A stretch of DNA of 64,000 nucleotides. It comes from Anaeramoeba flamelloides (taxonomy: Eukaryota > Metamonada > Anaeramoebidae). The position numbers and the translations under genes were made by a program. The notes below the pieces were generated by a model. It had not been told where the DNA came from. It did not search any database and saw nothing but the letters and a program-made list of their open reading frames with translations. The stretch covers positions 10,478,001 to 10,542,000 of the forward strand of contig JANTQA010000057.1 in assembly GCA_027625915.1 (NCBI GenBank). The letters run 5' to 3'. Numbering within the stretch: the stretch's first letter is position 1; each line of letters begins with the position of its first letter. This document shows, piece after piece, positions 1 to 11,670 of this stretch.

Positions 1-1202
1 AGAAAGTGGAAGAGGAATACTACGGCTACGAAGATGGAGGTTACAACAACTACAGCAGCAGTAGCAGCAGTAGTAACAGTAGCAGCAGTAATTGTAGCAG
101 TAGTAGCATTATCAACAAGAGCAATAACAAGAAAAAGATTATTGTACTTGATTCAAGCCCCTATCAAAAATTAATTAATGACTTGGTGGGCAAAGGGCTG
201 AATGTAATTACTGTGGATAATATTAAAAAGTTGAAAAGAGCAATTAAAGGTACTCACAAAAAAATAAAAGTTATAATTACAAGTGGATCCTTTATTATTA
301 AAGGGAAAGTAGTTAATAAGGTGGACGATCAAATCCCTGTTTTAATTTTTTCAAAATCTGGGTATCAAAAAGAGTTCATCAAAAATTGTAAAAAGTGGGG
401 CGCAAAATTTGTTAGTAATGATCACCAATCAATAGTCGACGAAACAATGAAGTACATAAATAAGGAAATTGTCCATTTTCCATATTCAGTGCCAAATAAC
501 CCATATGATAATGATTTGCACGAATCCCAAAAGCAAAGCCAACCTAGCACTCAGTTAAGGATCTATCCCCCGTACACGAGAAACGATCCCAACCAAGTCC
601 CAAGAATTGAAACAGTAAGCAAATCGAAATTTAAGGATATAGAAAGGCAATTCCTTTATAAATGGGAACACAAACCACCAAATATTGCTGGGATATTTCG
701 CGTAGTTCCTCCGAAGCATCTCTCGGATGCATACCACAAATATCAAAAACAAATTTGTAACAAATTCCCAAGATTAGATGTAACACAAAAAACTGTTGGT
801 AAAGGCAACGAAAGAAGAAGATTCCATGCGGCAGATTATCGTTGCAACTTTGGCTTGAATGGTAATACCCGTTTTTGCAATAACCCCGAATGTTCAGTAT
901 GCCGTGTCTGCAAAGACGGGTTTTCGTCCCAGACAGAATCCTTTTTCTATAGTAAAGGTGAAATATACTGTACAGCTTCCGCTTTCCAGGCTTTGGTTTT
1001 ATCATCGCAAAAAAATACAACACATGTGGCAATATTTGTAGTCACGGTGATTTGTGGCAATCCCATTTATATACAAGAAGAAACCCAAAAAATACCTGAA
1101 GATCCCCAATCTTTAGTTCTTGATTTTGGGAAACACAAAGATGTAACCGTTGTTTTTTCAAAATTTCATATAGTCCCGAAATATTTAATACTTTTTAATT
1201 AA
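1..1202 (+). CDS. PARP-like ADP-ribosyltransferase domain protein with receiver-like N-terminal domain (5' partial)
   Basis: The frame is open from the left edge; position 6 is a GTG, so the true start lies outside the window. A Ser/Asn-rich stretch (about residues 16-45) is followed by an alpha/beta block (about 44-152) that begins KKIIVLDSSPY and ends WGAKFVSND, resembling a response-regulator receiver without its phospho-acceptor Asp or the usual Lys-Pro. A C-terminal block (about 225-398) matches the PARP-like ART family: FRVVPPKHL, RRRFHAAD (catalytic His), a Cys cluster CNNPECSVCRVC, KGEIYC (catalytic Tyr) and the family's ending VPKYLILF. Where the family has DE(L/I)VVY, this protein has DVTVVF, so the third triad residue (Glu) appears to be Val. 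It may be a mono-transferase or inactive. The ART assignment is fairly sure; the receiver-like call is inference from pattern only. Confidence 0.75.
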   Translation, partial: KVEEEYYGYEDGGYNNYSSSSSSSNSSSSNCSSSSIINKSNNKKKIIVLDSSPYQKLINDLVGKGLNVITVDNIKKLKRAIKGTHKKIKVIITSGSFIIKGKVVNKVDDQIPVLIFSKSGYQKEFIKNCKKWGAKFVSNDHQSIVDETMKYINKEIVHFPYSVPNNPYDNDLHESQKQSQPSTQLRIYPPYTRNDPNQVPRIETVSKSKFKDIERQFLYKWEHKPPNIAGIFRVVPPKHLSDAYHKYQKQICNKFPRLDVTQKTVGKGNERRRFHAADYRCNFGLNGNTRFCNNPECSVCRVCKDGFSSQTESFFYSKGEIYCTASAFQALVLSSQKNTTHVAIFVVTVICGNPIYIQEETQKIPEDPQSLVLDFGKHKDVTVVFSKFHIVPKYLILFN

Positions 1203-2987
1203 AATCATTTTTGAAATTTTTTTTTTTATGTTAATTTGGGGTTTGGATTTATTTCGTTTACATATAGCTTTTTTTGGAAATTCTTTTAGGAATAATTATT
1301 AATTTTTATATAATTATTATTAATAGTTGTATTATTAGTTTAAAATGGACTAATATTACTGAAATACACCAAAATAGCGTGTTTTTTTTTTTGTTTTTTT
1401 TTAGTTTTTATTATTTTCTTATTTAATAAGATTTACTTATTAACCCCATTCCACTCAAAGTGTCCCAACCAAAAAGGAAAAATTCACATTTTTTAAGAAT
1501 CTGCCAATATAAGATTAATTAGAAATAAGAGAAATAATAAACTTCAGCGTAGAGTTGATATTCCTAAAAATTAATATATTAACAATTAAATAAAATTTTT
1601 CGAAAAAATCACATATTAAAATAATTTGAAACTGCTTTCATTTAAATATTGATGTAAAATTTCACAATTTCTTGGGAAAATACAAATTATTAACAATAAA
1701 ATTTTTTAATTACAAATTAAATCTCAAAAAATATCAATTCTCATTGGTTATTTGAAGATTCTATGCTTTTTCATACTATTTAACAAAAAAATATTGAGTA
1801 TCTTTGAAAAAAATTATTTATTATAACTTGTGGTATGTCAGTATTATTCTCAAGATATGTTCTTTTTGAAAAATAAACTTACTCTTGAAAAATTTTCAGT
1901 CCTACAACCATTAAAAACTAAAGCATATATCTAAAAAGTTTAAAAAACAAAACTTAAAAAAAAATTTTTCCAATACAACTTTCAATGTCTGCAAAAACAA
2001 TTTAAGTCAAGAGGTGTTACAAAACAATCTCTAGAACAATAAATAAACTTTGTATAAAAGAATTGACTCAAAAAGTCTCTTACAATCGTTAATAACAAAA
2101 TAAAAAGAGCCTGAAAATGAAAAAGCAAAATCATTAAAAGAAGACACAAATTAACCATACAAACTAATTCATTGCTATATTCTCACTTTCAATCAAACCA
2201 ACAAAAACAACTTAGATCTACTATACTATGGAAATTTTTGGTGTGGTTTTAGAGATCGTAAAAATTCTCATGAAATTTTTTGCCAAGACATTCATTGTAG
2301 GGCTGCAATGAAAAAAAAACATTACCAAAAGATAGTATTAAACAAACTGTTATTGTGTTTAACCCGCCACTTTTTCTTTAAACTTATATTAAGCGATCTT
2401 CCTCGATTTTCAAACTAAACTAACAAAGAGAAAATAAATATAATAATATTGTCAGTTTTTGAAAATCTAATAACTCTACTTTTAAAACACTTCTGGGTAA
2501 AGACGATTTTAAAACTTAACTTATTTATCAAAGTTTCTGAACATTTAAAGAAAGGAAAGTGCTCTTAAAACAAAGCTAAGGTAAAAAATTTCCAAAATGA
2601 AAAATGAGGTCAATAATTAGGAATATTTATTTCCGATGAACCGCTTTTCAATTTAAAAAAGTGGTAAAGCTTTTAATACTTTACACTTTTTTTACAAACA
2701 GCAAATATTGAAATTAAACCCCAAAAAATTATTTTTGTAAATTTTCACTTTAGAAAAACTTTGAAATTTCTTGGAAGAAAAATTAGCACCCAATAGCAAA
2801 TCCCACATTTTAAAAATACACCCAAATTATTACTTTCAAAACAAAACTTTGTGCTTTGAATTTTCTATTTTCAAAACGATCCAAGTTTTAAGTCATTAAA
2901 ATTGGAGTTAATGAGAACAATTTAGTTATTTTTATTATTTTTTTCACTTTTTTTTTTTCTGCTTTTGTTTAAGTTTCCTTAAAGAAA
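1203..2987. other. Intergenic region, no gene seen
   Basis: AT-rich sequence with stops in all frames and no convincing exon. It holds one copy of a dispersed repeat at about 1441-1740. The bases just before the next gene (2940-2980) are T-rich, with tttgtttaag and ccttaaag steps that could be 3' splice sites of a 5'-UTR intron. Confidence 0.5.
1441..1740 (+). repeat. Dispersed repeat family A, copy 1
   Basis: It begins with cactcaaagtgtcccaacc and shares ordered blocks (an AAATAATAAACTT-like core, then gagttgatattc, then a TTATTAACAATAA-like end) with copies near 10150-10505 and 44519-44865. The copies are diverged and share the orientation seen here. No coding capacity and no clear terminal repeats are visible. 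Confidence 0.5.
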
Positions 2988-5900
2988 ATGTTTTCAATTC
3001 TTTTAGAAACTACAACAGCAACCAAACTTGCAATTTCAACATCTGTTTTGTCTTTGGTTGGTTCGATGACGATTATAGTCTTAAGTATTCGCTTTCCGGA
3101 TTATCGAAACAATTTTTTTCGAAAACTGATTTTTTATCTATCAATTTATGACGCACTCGCGTCATTTATGTTCCTAATTCCTGGATCGTCAAGTGAGGGC
3201 TTTTGTGTTTTTCAAAGCTTTGCGTTGGTGTGGCTAGCAGCGATCCCCCCATATTTTTCTCTCTGCATTGCAATTATTACTTTTGTCCATATCGCAAGGA
3301 ATTGGAATGTCCAAAAATTGAAAGGTTTAATCAAGAAATTACATCTTGTATCACATGCAATGTGCTTTCTGCTCACTATTTTGTCGATATGCTTTGCAAA
3401 ATCTCGTAATTTCCCAAATTCTCATTGGTAAGATTTACTTTGGACATTTTTTTTTTTTATTTTATTTTCAGAACTTCTTTAATTTTACCCAGAATTACCA
3501 GCCAAACCTTTCAGAGTTTTAATAGTCTCTACCTTCCACCACTATGGTTTTGTTTTGTTTTGTTTTGATTTAACCTTCTTTTTTATTGTATTTTTCCAAA
3601 CGTTACTTTACAAGAAAATTAAATCTTGTTGGAAAAAACAGATCATTTTGTTTTAAACTCTCTCTTTGTTTGACTAAACGAGACAAAATCCCACAACAAG
3701 AAAAGGTTTACCATTTATTTTCAGATTTCTTCTTTGAAAAGATGTGTCTGAAAAAAAGTCTATTTTTTTTTGGTTCTCTTTTAAAAAAATTCCAGCCTTG
3801 TTGTGTTGTTGTTTCTGTGAATACAAATTTAGGAGTGTCAAAGAATCTGAAGAACGTTTTTTTCGCTGAAAAAATTAAAAGCCTTTCCTAAAAACACTAA
3901 ATTACGAAACAATTCGTTTTTTTAACAATCCAATTTATAACAATCATAACTTTTACAAACAGAATTTTATTATATTTCTTCAGGACTGAATCATAATTAC
4001 TTTTTCTAAACACCTAAGGCTTTTGATGCAAAAGCTAATTTACACAAAGATTTAAATTTGGAGGTGTTCAAAAATTAACAAAGTAGTCAAAAAGATGCCA
4101 AAAAAAATCAAAATATCAGGATTGTACTTTATTTTTGAAAAGATGCAAATGTCTCTTAAGACACTATTTCTCAAAAGTGATTTCAACTGAGTTACTCAAA
4201 AGCACAACAAAAATTGAGGTACCATTGCTCTAATTGTGATCCTAAAGGTTATCAAGAATTTTCAAAACAATCATTTGTGAGTTCTGAAATTTTAACATCT
4301 TGAGGTTTGTTTGTTTTTTAATTTAGTTTCTTTTGACGATTTTTGTTCACTAATTAAAAAATGATAAGGTTTGATAATTTTTTATTTTATGTATTTTTTT
4401 TATTAAGGGACTAATCTCTATTAAATTTTTTTACCTAAATTTAATAGAGATTGAGAAAATGTTTTGTCAATTACTTGGATTTGAAAAACCCTGTTTATTT
4501 TCAATATTAAACATATTTCTAGATAAATAATCCTTATTTAGAAATTGTTAAAAAAAAAATAATAGAGACTGTTCCTTAACAAGAAAAAAGAGGGACAAAA
4601 TTGGTTAGCCAAAAGGAAGTACATAAGAAACCAATTCCTATAAAATCAACTTTAATTCAAAGAAAAAAAATTATAAAAAAAAGAAAAAGAAAAGAAAAAT
4701 TTAAAATTGATCTTTCTTTAAATTCAATCAAAATATTCAAAAACAACAAAAAATTAAAAAGAACCAAAACCAACAAAGACACTTCAAATAATAATAAAAA
4801 AAACTACAACAATTAATGAACTTTTTTTCATGGTTTTGTGCAACAAACCCAACACGATCAAGCATGATGTATCTATTTTTAGAGTTTTTTTTTTTTTTGA
4901 TAAAAATTGATTGTTATAAGAAAACAATTAAGCTACATCACCTATGATGCGTGACAAAAAACTTTAATTAACCCTAATAAAAAAATTATTTTTATAACAT
5001 GTTATTCATGTGATATAGAAGTGTTAAAATTTGAAAGTGTTATAAATTTTGATACAGCCGTTCCAACCCTACCGTGAAATTTGACAGACATAGAAATTGA
5101 CTTTTTTGTCTCTGTTAAACACAAAAAGAAAAATCTTCTATTATACGCTATTACAGATTTTATGGTTTGACATAGTTTTTTTTAAAAAATTCTTATGTGA
5201 ATCAAATTGAGAAAAAAATCTTGTTGTTTATGAAACAAATTCAAAAATCCAAAACAAAGATTCCCAAGAATGGAGATCCAATTAAGTAATTTCTTTAAAA
5301 TGGTCCTGCCTTTTGATTTTTAGGTGTTTATAAATTGATGATCCTGAAAAAAATTGAAAAATTTTTGGAAATTGTTGATCATAGATAAGGTTTCAAGTGA
5401 AAAATTCAAATTTAAATTTTTTCTCTATGAGAAATTTTTGCTCTCTTATAAAATTTCACGGGTTTGTAATATGCTATCACACGACCATAAAATCCTGTGA
5501 TAGAAATGAAAGTGTGAGATAGAAAATGAATTTTCTATGTCTGTCAAATTTCACGGTAGGGTTGGAACGGCTGTAGAAATTCGTTAAAATATATATAACA
5601 TCATTTATACAGCCGTTCCAAACCGACGATGAAATTTGACAGACATAGAAATTGACTTTTTGTCCCAGTTAAATACAAAAAAAAAATCTTCGGCTATACG
5701 CTATCATACATTTTATGGTTTGACAGAGGTTTTTTAAAAAAATTTCTTATTTGAAAGACGGAGAAAAAAATCTAGTTGTTTACGAAACAAATTCAAAAAT
5801 TCAAAAAAAATCTTTAAAAGATCGAAGATCAAATTTGATGATTTCTTTGAAATCGTCTTGCATTTTGATTTTAAGGTATTTAGAAATTAAGGATCCACCA

Positions 5901-8900
5901 AAAACCTGAAAATTTTTCAAAATTATTGATCATTCAAGAAGGTTTGTAGTAAAAAATTCAAATTTTAATATTTTCTCTTTGGGAAATTTTTGTTCTATTA
6001 TAAAATTTCACGGTTTTGTAATAGGCTATCACATAACCATAAAATCTTTTCCTAAAACATAAAAAGGCAAGTATGATACAGAAAATGAATTTTCTGTTTA
6101 TCATAGATTTCACGGTAGGCTTGGAACGGCTGTAACATTTTATAATTAAAAAAATGAACACATTTTAGAACATTTTTTTTTGTTATAAAAGGCCTTATAA
6201 AATTTTGTAACATGCTATATACAGCTATTCCAATTCTATCCATGGAAAGTTAGAATACATGTAGATTAATTGTCTATTTTGAAATTGTCTTTTATTATGA
6301 AATAGAAAATTCAATGTCTCTCATATCAAAAAATAGAAAATTCAATTTCTAATTGGTGATAAGTTCAAATATTGTTTTGTAAAAATCAAAGAAAAAAAAT
6401 AAATTTTTAAAGAAAAGAAATATCAGAAATTTGACAGAATTTTCAGATCATTGATTTTAAATTGTTAAAACCTCAGGTTTTGCAATTTGATAAATTAAAG
6501 ATCCGCGTTAATGTAAATTTTTTAATTTTTGCTTGTAAATTTCAAAAAACCAAAAAATTGCATATCATAATTTTATAATCTTCTATTATAAATTTTACGG
6601 TTTATGATAAACTTTCAGAACCATTTTATGGTTTTTTAGACAAAATACAATTTTATAATAGACAATAAATTTCCATTTCTTATGATTTTCACACTAGGCT
6701 TGGAACGGCTGCAACTTAAACTTGTTTTCTTATTATAAAATTTACGGTTTAAAACAACCTCTAAAAACCAATTAACAATTTATCATAAATGATAAAATTT
6801 TATAATAGAAAATCAATTTTCTTTGGATTATAACTTTTCATGGTAGAATCGGAACGTTTGTACCTATACAACAATAAAAAAACATGTGATATAATGTGTG
6901 ATGAATTTTGAATATTAAAAAAAAAAAAATAATACAATAACAAAATTACATAAATAGATCTTGTTAAAATTGTTCACCCATTAAAAACTATAACAAAAAA
7001 CAGTTTTAAATTTTAAAATGGGAATTAAAAATGTTTTTTTAAATGAATTGAATTAAATATTTTATATTTTATTTTTTTTTTTCATAACAATAAAAAATAA
7101 ATAATTTATTGAAAAATTTGAAATATTTATTGAGAGAATTAAAAAAAAATTATTAAAACAAAAAAAGAGAAGAAGAAAAATTATTATAATATATTAGTGT
7201 AAACAATACTAATATCTTTTGGATGGTCAAATAAAAAATTATACATTGTTGTTAGGGGGGTTTAATTTTAGAAATCCCAAGAAAAGTTTCGTTAAATTTT
7301 CTTTTAATTTCTAAAATTAAAAAAATAGCCTTCTAGCTTTTTTTTTTTACAAATTAAAGGAAATATCTTAAATTTTCTTTTTATTTCTGAAATCAAATTA
7401 AAAAAAATAACTTTCTTTATTGTTTTGATTTGGAAACAATCTCCTTGTTATGATTACGAGTTTGGCCTGGAAGAACGAGAAATATGATATCGTTCGAAGT
7501 GATATACGATTATGTTGAGGAGTTCGAAGAATGACGATTAATATAATCTTAGCACTAGAACAATATCATTATTTTGAGTCTGGAAGGAGAACCAAAACGA
7601 GGAAATATAACTAGTGATTGTTGAACAAATGAAACAATATGAGATGCTATTTATTTTTTAACTCGGGATCTAAAAAAATTGGAAAAATGAAAACAAACAA
7701 ACTCATTTTGCCCAATACAACTAATTTGTAATTTTTTAATGGTACTTTAAAGAACTTGTTTTTCAAAACATCTTTTGATACCAATGAAGTCATTGTAAAC
7801 ATTGAAATTAAAGGTTACATTTTCTACATCGGCGAGAAAACTTGGTTTAAATTTCACAGAGATAAAATAGATCGTTCATCCATTCAATGAGATCTATTTA
7901 CCCTTGTATTTTACCCTTTTTTCAGCCAATTCCCGAAAACGATCAAACTTAAAAACCTGCATGCATCTCTTGGTGTTCTTAACAGTGACTAATTTTGAGC
8001 CTTCCTCTAAAAATTTCTTGACTTGACATAGTAAAAAAAAATGTTTTTTTTTTTTAATTTTTTCTATAAATTATCTTTTATGTTTTTTTTGCCTTTTGAA
8101 AATCTTTTATTAATGGTCTCTTCTCTCCTTTTTTCAAAGAAAAAAGAGACCAAAACTTTTTTTATTTTTTAAAAATGAGATTGATTTCTTTGGAAGAAAA
8201 ACCAAAAACGTTGCTTGATTTTAGATATTGTTTTTAAACAAAGAAAGGGAATTCATTCAATTTCCAACCTTTACGGGAAAGTTGATGGACTTTTTTCTTT
8301 TTCTTCTATTGATCAAATAATTGAGTGACTTGAACCAAATTAATTTTCCAATGTCGTAAATCTTTGAGCGCGGCAAACCTTATATATTTATGAGATTAAA
8401 AATTAGCAAAAAATTTTTTTCAAACACTTCGAAAATAACTGTAAATAACATTTTTAAAGTAGAATTTATGAGCAAAATGCTTCTTATTTTACCCAAATAG
8501 AATTCAAAAAAAGAAGATTAGAAAATTACCAAACTTTGCCTAATTACTAAAGGATTTCCCAAAATCTTTCCACAGTGTCTACAATACTATCCTAAACTTT
8601 TTTTGTGTTCTAATCTCTTTCTTATCAGTAGTTATGAGGAATTATATCGTTAAATTTTTCCAAAGAAAATGTTTGAGTTTAAAAAAAATACATAGCATTT
8701 TTATGTAATTTTCAATCTTGTTTCTTCCGATGTAAATTTTCATTTTATTATTATTATTATTATTTTTTTTTTTACATTGATCAGTTTTAGTAGTCATACG
8801 AATTAAAATGAAAACAAAAAAACAAATATTGTGTTCGATTCTTTTTCTCAAAAATGTATCACAAAACAATTCCAAACATATTTCTTTTTTACATCATAAA

Positions 8901-9357
8901 AAAAAGGTGCTTTTTAGAAGGCAGGGCAATTCTTGGGGTATGGTATTCAGTTATATGGGTGTGCACAATTGCTTCTTGTATTTTATATATCTTGATTATT
9001 CATTATATTAGAAAAATATATAAGACTATGGATTCAATAACAAAAGAGAGGGATATTCAAAAACAGAGAGACCACTTGAAAGTGCAATTAAGAATGTCTA
9101 CAATTCCTCTTTCATTGGTACTCACTTGGACAATAGCATCGGTAAGAAGAGCAAGGGAAATTTTTTCACCCGATTCAAAACAAATACCGACCTTAAATTT
9201 ACTTCAGGCACTAACAAGCCCACTACAGGGCTTTTATGACTGTATAGTTTTTGTGATACTTAGCGCGTATGGGCGGAAAAGAATGAAACGGTTATTATGT
9301 TGTGATAAGCCGGGTTCCTCTGATAACACTTCAATGGATTCTGATTTACAAGAATAA
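2988..9357 (+). CDS. Class-E (cAMP receptor-like) seven-transmembrane GPCR, two exons
   Basis: Exon 1 (2988-3427) starts at ATG and encodes TM1-TM4. Exon 2 (8907-9357) encodes TM5-TM7 and a short Ser/Asp-rich tail, giving 296 residues in total. The donor is G|GTAAGATT after base 3427, and the acceptor AAAG|GTGC before 8907 joins in phase 2. The join creates SHW-CFLEGR, restoring the Trp-Cys of extracellular loop 2 that pairs with the TM3 Cys in this class. Other family marks are CVFQSFALVWL at TM3 and SPLQGFYDCIVF at TM7, where the family has NPLQGFxNaxVY. It should act at the plasma membrane through heterotrimeric G proteins; the ligand is unknown. An alternative in-phase acceptor after 8924 would lose the Cys. 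An additional small exon inside the intron cannot be excluded. Confidence 0.78.
4403..4579. mobile_element. TTAA-flanked palindromic MITE, copy 1
   Basis: TTAA stands at both edges. The inner ends are GGGACTAATCTCTATTA and TAATAGAGACTGTTCC, near-perfect inverted repeats, and the element is about 177 bp without coding capacity. TTAA target duplication is the habit of piggyBac-type transposases; the family link is inference. Other copies lie at 30427-30602, 46545-46723 and 52924-53106, with a half copy near 31700-31834. Confidence 0.8.
5053..5575. mobile_element. TA-flanked MITE, CAGCCGTTCC family, copy 1
   Basis: It starts TA-CAGCCGTTCCAACCCTAC and ends with the exact inverse followed by TA, 523 bp long. 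The long terminal repeats run on through GTGAAATTTGACAGACATAG. TA target duplication and CAG-type ends suggest mobilisation by a Tc1/mariner-class transposase (inference). It is nearly identical over its length to the copy at 35128-35648. Confidence 0.85.
5608..6134. mobile_element. TA-flanked MITE, CAGCCGTTCC family, copy 2
   Basis: Same ends and internal order as copy 1 but with more differences; it begins TACAGCCGTTCCAAACCGAC and ends TTGGAACGGCTGTA. It lies only 32 bp from copy 1 in the same orientation. The open frames on the minus strand here are element sequence, not genes. Confidence 0.8.
6220..6713. mobile_element. Diverged member of the CAGCCGTTCC family, with a further partial end to about 6863
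   Basis: The left end TACAGCTATTCCAATTCTAT and right end AGGCTTGGAACGGCTGCA are recognisable but diverged. A second right-end-like sequence (GGTAGAATCGGAACGTTTGTA) follows at about 6840-6862, suggesting an old overlapping or partial copy. No coding capacity. Confidence 0.6.
7440..8390. other. Coding-like islands on both strands inside the GPCR intron
   Basis: This stretch is GC-richer than its surroundings. On the plus strand about 7735-7890 an open frame without start reads ...FDTNEVIVNIEIKGY..., ending in TGA. On the minus strand about 8030-7915 an open frame reads ...VKKFLEEGSKLVTVKN... and ends next to an AAAAAAGG|GTAAAA donor-like step. Farther upstream on the minus strand (about 8375-8270) GLPRSKIYDIGKLIWFK follows an AG|GTTTGCC acceptor-like step. 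I recognise no family. These could be exons of a nested minus-strand gene or an eroded DNA transposon; they are too short to decide. Confidence 0.3.
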
Positions 9358-10149
9358 TTATCCTTTTCGAATTGTATTTATAAATAGTTAATCTCACAGA
9401 CTTAAAATTTATTAAATCTCTCTTTTTTTTCAAAATATCATTTAAGAGAAAAATGATGTTAATTTTAAATGTTTTTAAAATTGATTATATTTCAATAAGA
9501 CATTAAAAATTATGATCATAAAATGATAAATTTGTGACGAAATTAATTTGTCAAGAAAGACAAATTATATTTTAAAAACTTGAAATTATATTATTATTTT
9601 CAAATGCAAAAATTCAACAAGTATACAGCCATATAATCAATTAATTAATTTTTTTTTTTTTTTAAATTATCTTGCCTTTGAATTGTATTTAGAATTTTAA
9701 ATGTTTTTGGGTTGGATTTTATATTCAAAATCATTATTTATTATTTTGTGTGTGTTATATATTAATATAATTATATACGATTATATCCTCATAAAATTTT
9801 TTGATAATAATTGGGTTTAGGATATATTTCATTATAAAAATAAAAATACAAATAATTAACTTAAAAGTTTAAAATACCTTGATTTTTTTTTTTTTTTTTT
9901 TTATTATTTTTGAAATTTTAAAATAATAATGGTTCTTGAAATATACGGCTTCTATTTATCAAATAATTGTGAAAACATTCTTTGGAAAAAGTTTGAAAAT
10001 ACAAATAAATTAGTTTTAAAAGAAAGAGTGAATTTATTCCAAAATTGTAGACTCTCACGATTTTCAAATGAAAACATTGTAATTTGGGATTTTCAGTTTA
10101 ACTGAACCTTTTGTAATTCATAAATATATTTGATCAGTAAAATTGATCT

Positions 10150-10505
10150 ATTGAAACTCCATTTCACTCAAAATGGTACAGCCAAAAATGAAAAATTCAA
10201 TTTTTTTCCAAGAACCAATCAATATACAATTGTTTAATAATCAGGGAAATAATAGACTTTTAGATGAAGAGTTGATATTCAGAGAAGTACCTGAACAAAC
10301 TAGAAATTTCTGAAAAAAAAAAAATGAAATGTTCAAAAAAATATTTTTTGGTCACTTTTCATTGGAACTTATTATACAAAATTACTCATTTTCTTTAGAA
10401 AATTAAAATTGTTGGCAATAAGATTTCGTTAATAGTCAATGTTTAAATTTTAAAAAGTAATTACAAAGCCTCAATTTTATTAATGTTAATTTGGAGTTTT
10501 TATCG
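10150..10505 (+). repeat. Dispersed repeat family A, copy 2
   Basis: Starts near ccatttcactcaaaatgg and then acagccaaaaatgaaaaatt. It shares gagttgatattc, acctgaacaaac, ttttggtcac and tttcattggaac with the copy at 44519-44865. The similarity to that copy is high enough to be obvious by eye; copy 1 is older. Confidence 0.65.
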
Positions 10506-10984
10506 TTTGTGTTTTTTTGAATTGGAATATTTAAGAAAATAAAAAAAGAAAAGAAAAAAATAAAAAATAATAAAAAAAAAATAAAATGAGTTTACTTAAA
10601 GAGAAATAAATAACAAATTAAAAAAAAAAGGATTAATTTTGAAAATGTTATAAGTATTTATATGTACTTTTTTTGATTTAAAACATAATCTTTGAAAATT
10701 TTATTTTTTTTAATATTAAATTATTATTTTTTTACTTCTCTATTGAGAAGGAATCTTGAGTATTCTTCCATAACAAATCAATCGATTGAATCTGTCAATA
10801 TTTATCATTTTTTCAAAATTATACAAAAGGCTATGAAAGTATAATTTTATAAAACAATCAAACTTTAACTTGGGAGAACTGCCAATTCTCTGAATTAATA
10901 CTCAGACCGATTTATATCTTCTTGACTATTATAAAAATTTAAATTTGAATAGTAATTACAAAAAAAAAAAACAATATTAATTTA

Positions 10985-11212
10985 TTGCTCGAATCTGATT
11001 CTTGGGCAAATGACCAATTCTCTCCCAGTTTAGCAATATCTCTAATTTCAATTAGGGATTTGGAAAGTGTCATTGAAACACCATCAATTACTCATCTTTT
11101 TAAAAAGGTAAAAGAATTGAGTTTGATATTTGATTTTACTATTTTTTTTGTAATACTGGAAAACCTTACTGAAAGTGCCGTAGAGTGCTATCAAGTGTCA
11201 TGGTTTTCTTGA
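10985..11212 (+). other. Isolated open frame, possible lone exon, unrecognised
   Basis: The frame has no ATG. The first part (to about 11107) translates to a normal-looking mixture, SDSWANDQFSPSLAISLISI and onward to THLFKK, and is followed directly by AAAAAG|GTAAAAG, a donor-like step. The remainder becomes Phe/Ile/Leu-rich as intronic sequence would. No homologue is recognised and no partner exon was found. Confidence 0.2.
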
Positions 11213-11670
11213 GTTTTTCTTTTTTATTAATTAAGTGTTTTTTTTTTTTTTTTGGGTTTATAAGAAGATATCAGAATATATTGGTTTTTGTTATTTTTTT
11301 TTTTACTTTTTGAAATAAACCGAAAATTTATTAAAATTTTCTGTTTATTTCAAAAAGTAAAAAAAACCTAGAACACTTCACAATCAAAACTTAAAAGTCT
11401 AGAAAACCTAAGGGTGTTTTTTTTTTAATTCCTGTTTTTACTCTGAAAATCTATTTATTTTCTAAATAAATAGAAAACCCAAGAAAAGTTAATTGGTGTT
11501 TTTTTTTTAATTCGAGAAAAAAAAAAAGAAAAGTCAAGAATTATACTTTGTGCAACCCAAATTAACAAAAAAAACAAACTAACAACCCTTTTCTCAAAGT
11601 TATCTGTTTATTTAGAAAATGAATAGATTTTCCGAATAAACAAAAAACCCAAGAAAACTTGACTGTAAAC
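11186..11670. repeat. Hairpin-rich repeat cluster (TTTTCTTGAG type)
   Basis: There are three successive hairpins with arms built from the same words: TTTTCTGTTTATTT, AAATAAACAGAAAA and AACCTAGAACACTTCAC. Arms near 11290-11335 pair with 11338-11375, and similar pairs sit at 11440-11480 and 11600-11655. Related clusters lie at 23848-24745 and 60105-60240. No coding capacity. Confidence 0.55.

Larger units (their letters stand above)
3428..8906 (+). other. 5.5 kb intron of the GPCR gene
   Basis: The borders are GTAAGATT...AAAAG. It contains a TTAA-bounded MITE (4403-4579), two back-to-back CAGCCGTTCC elements (5053-5575 and 5608-6134), a diverged relative (6220-6713) with a further partial end to 6863, and GC-richer coding-like islands at 7440-8390. 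The other sequence is featureless A/T. The short open frames at 3586-3891 and 4601-4816 have Lys/Phe-rich, low-complexity translations and are not credited as genes. Confidence 0.65.

Noticed and set aside
5958-6243. Two small minus-strand open frames
   Set aside because: They lie in the right half of a CAGCCGTTCC MITE and its flank.
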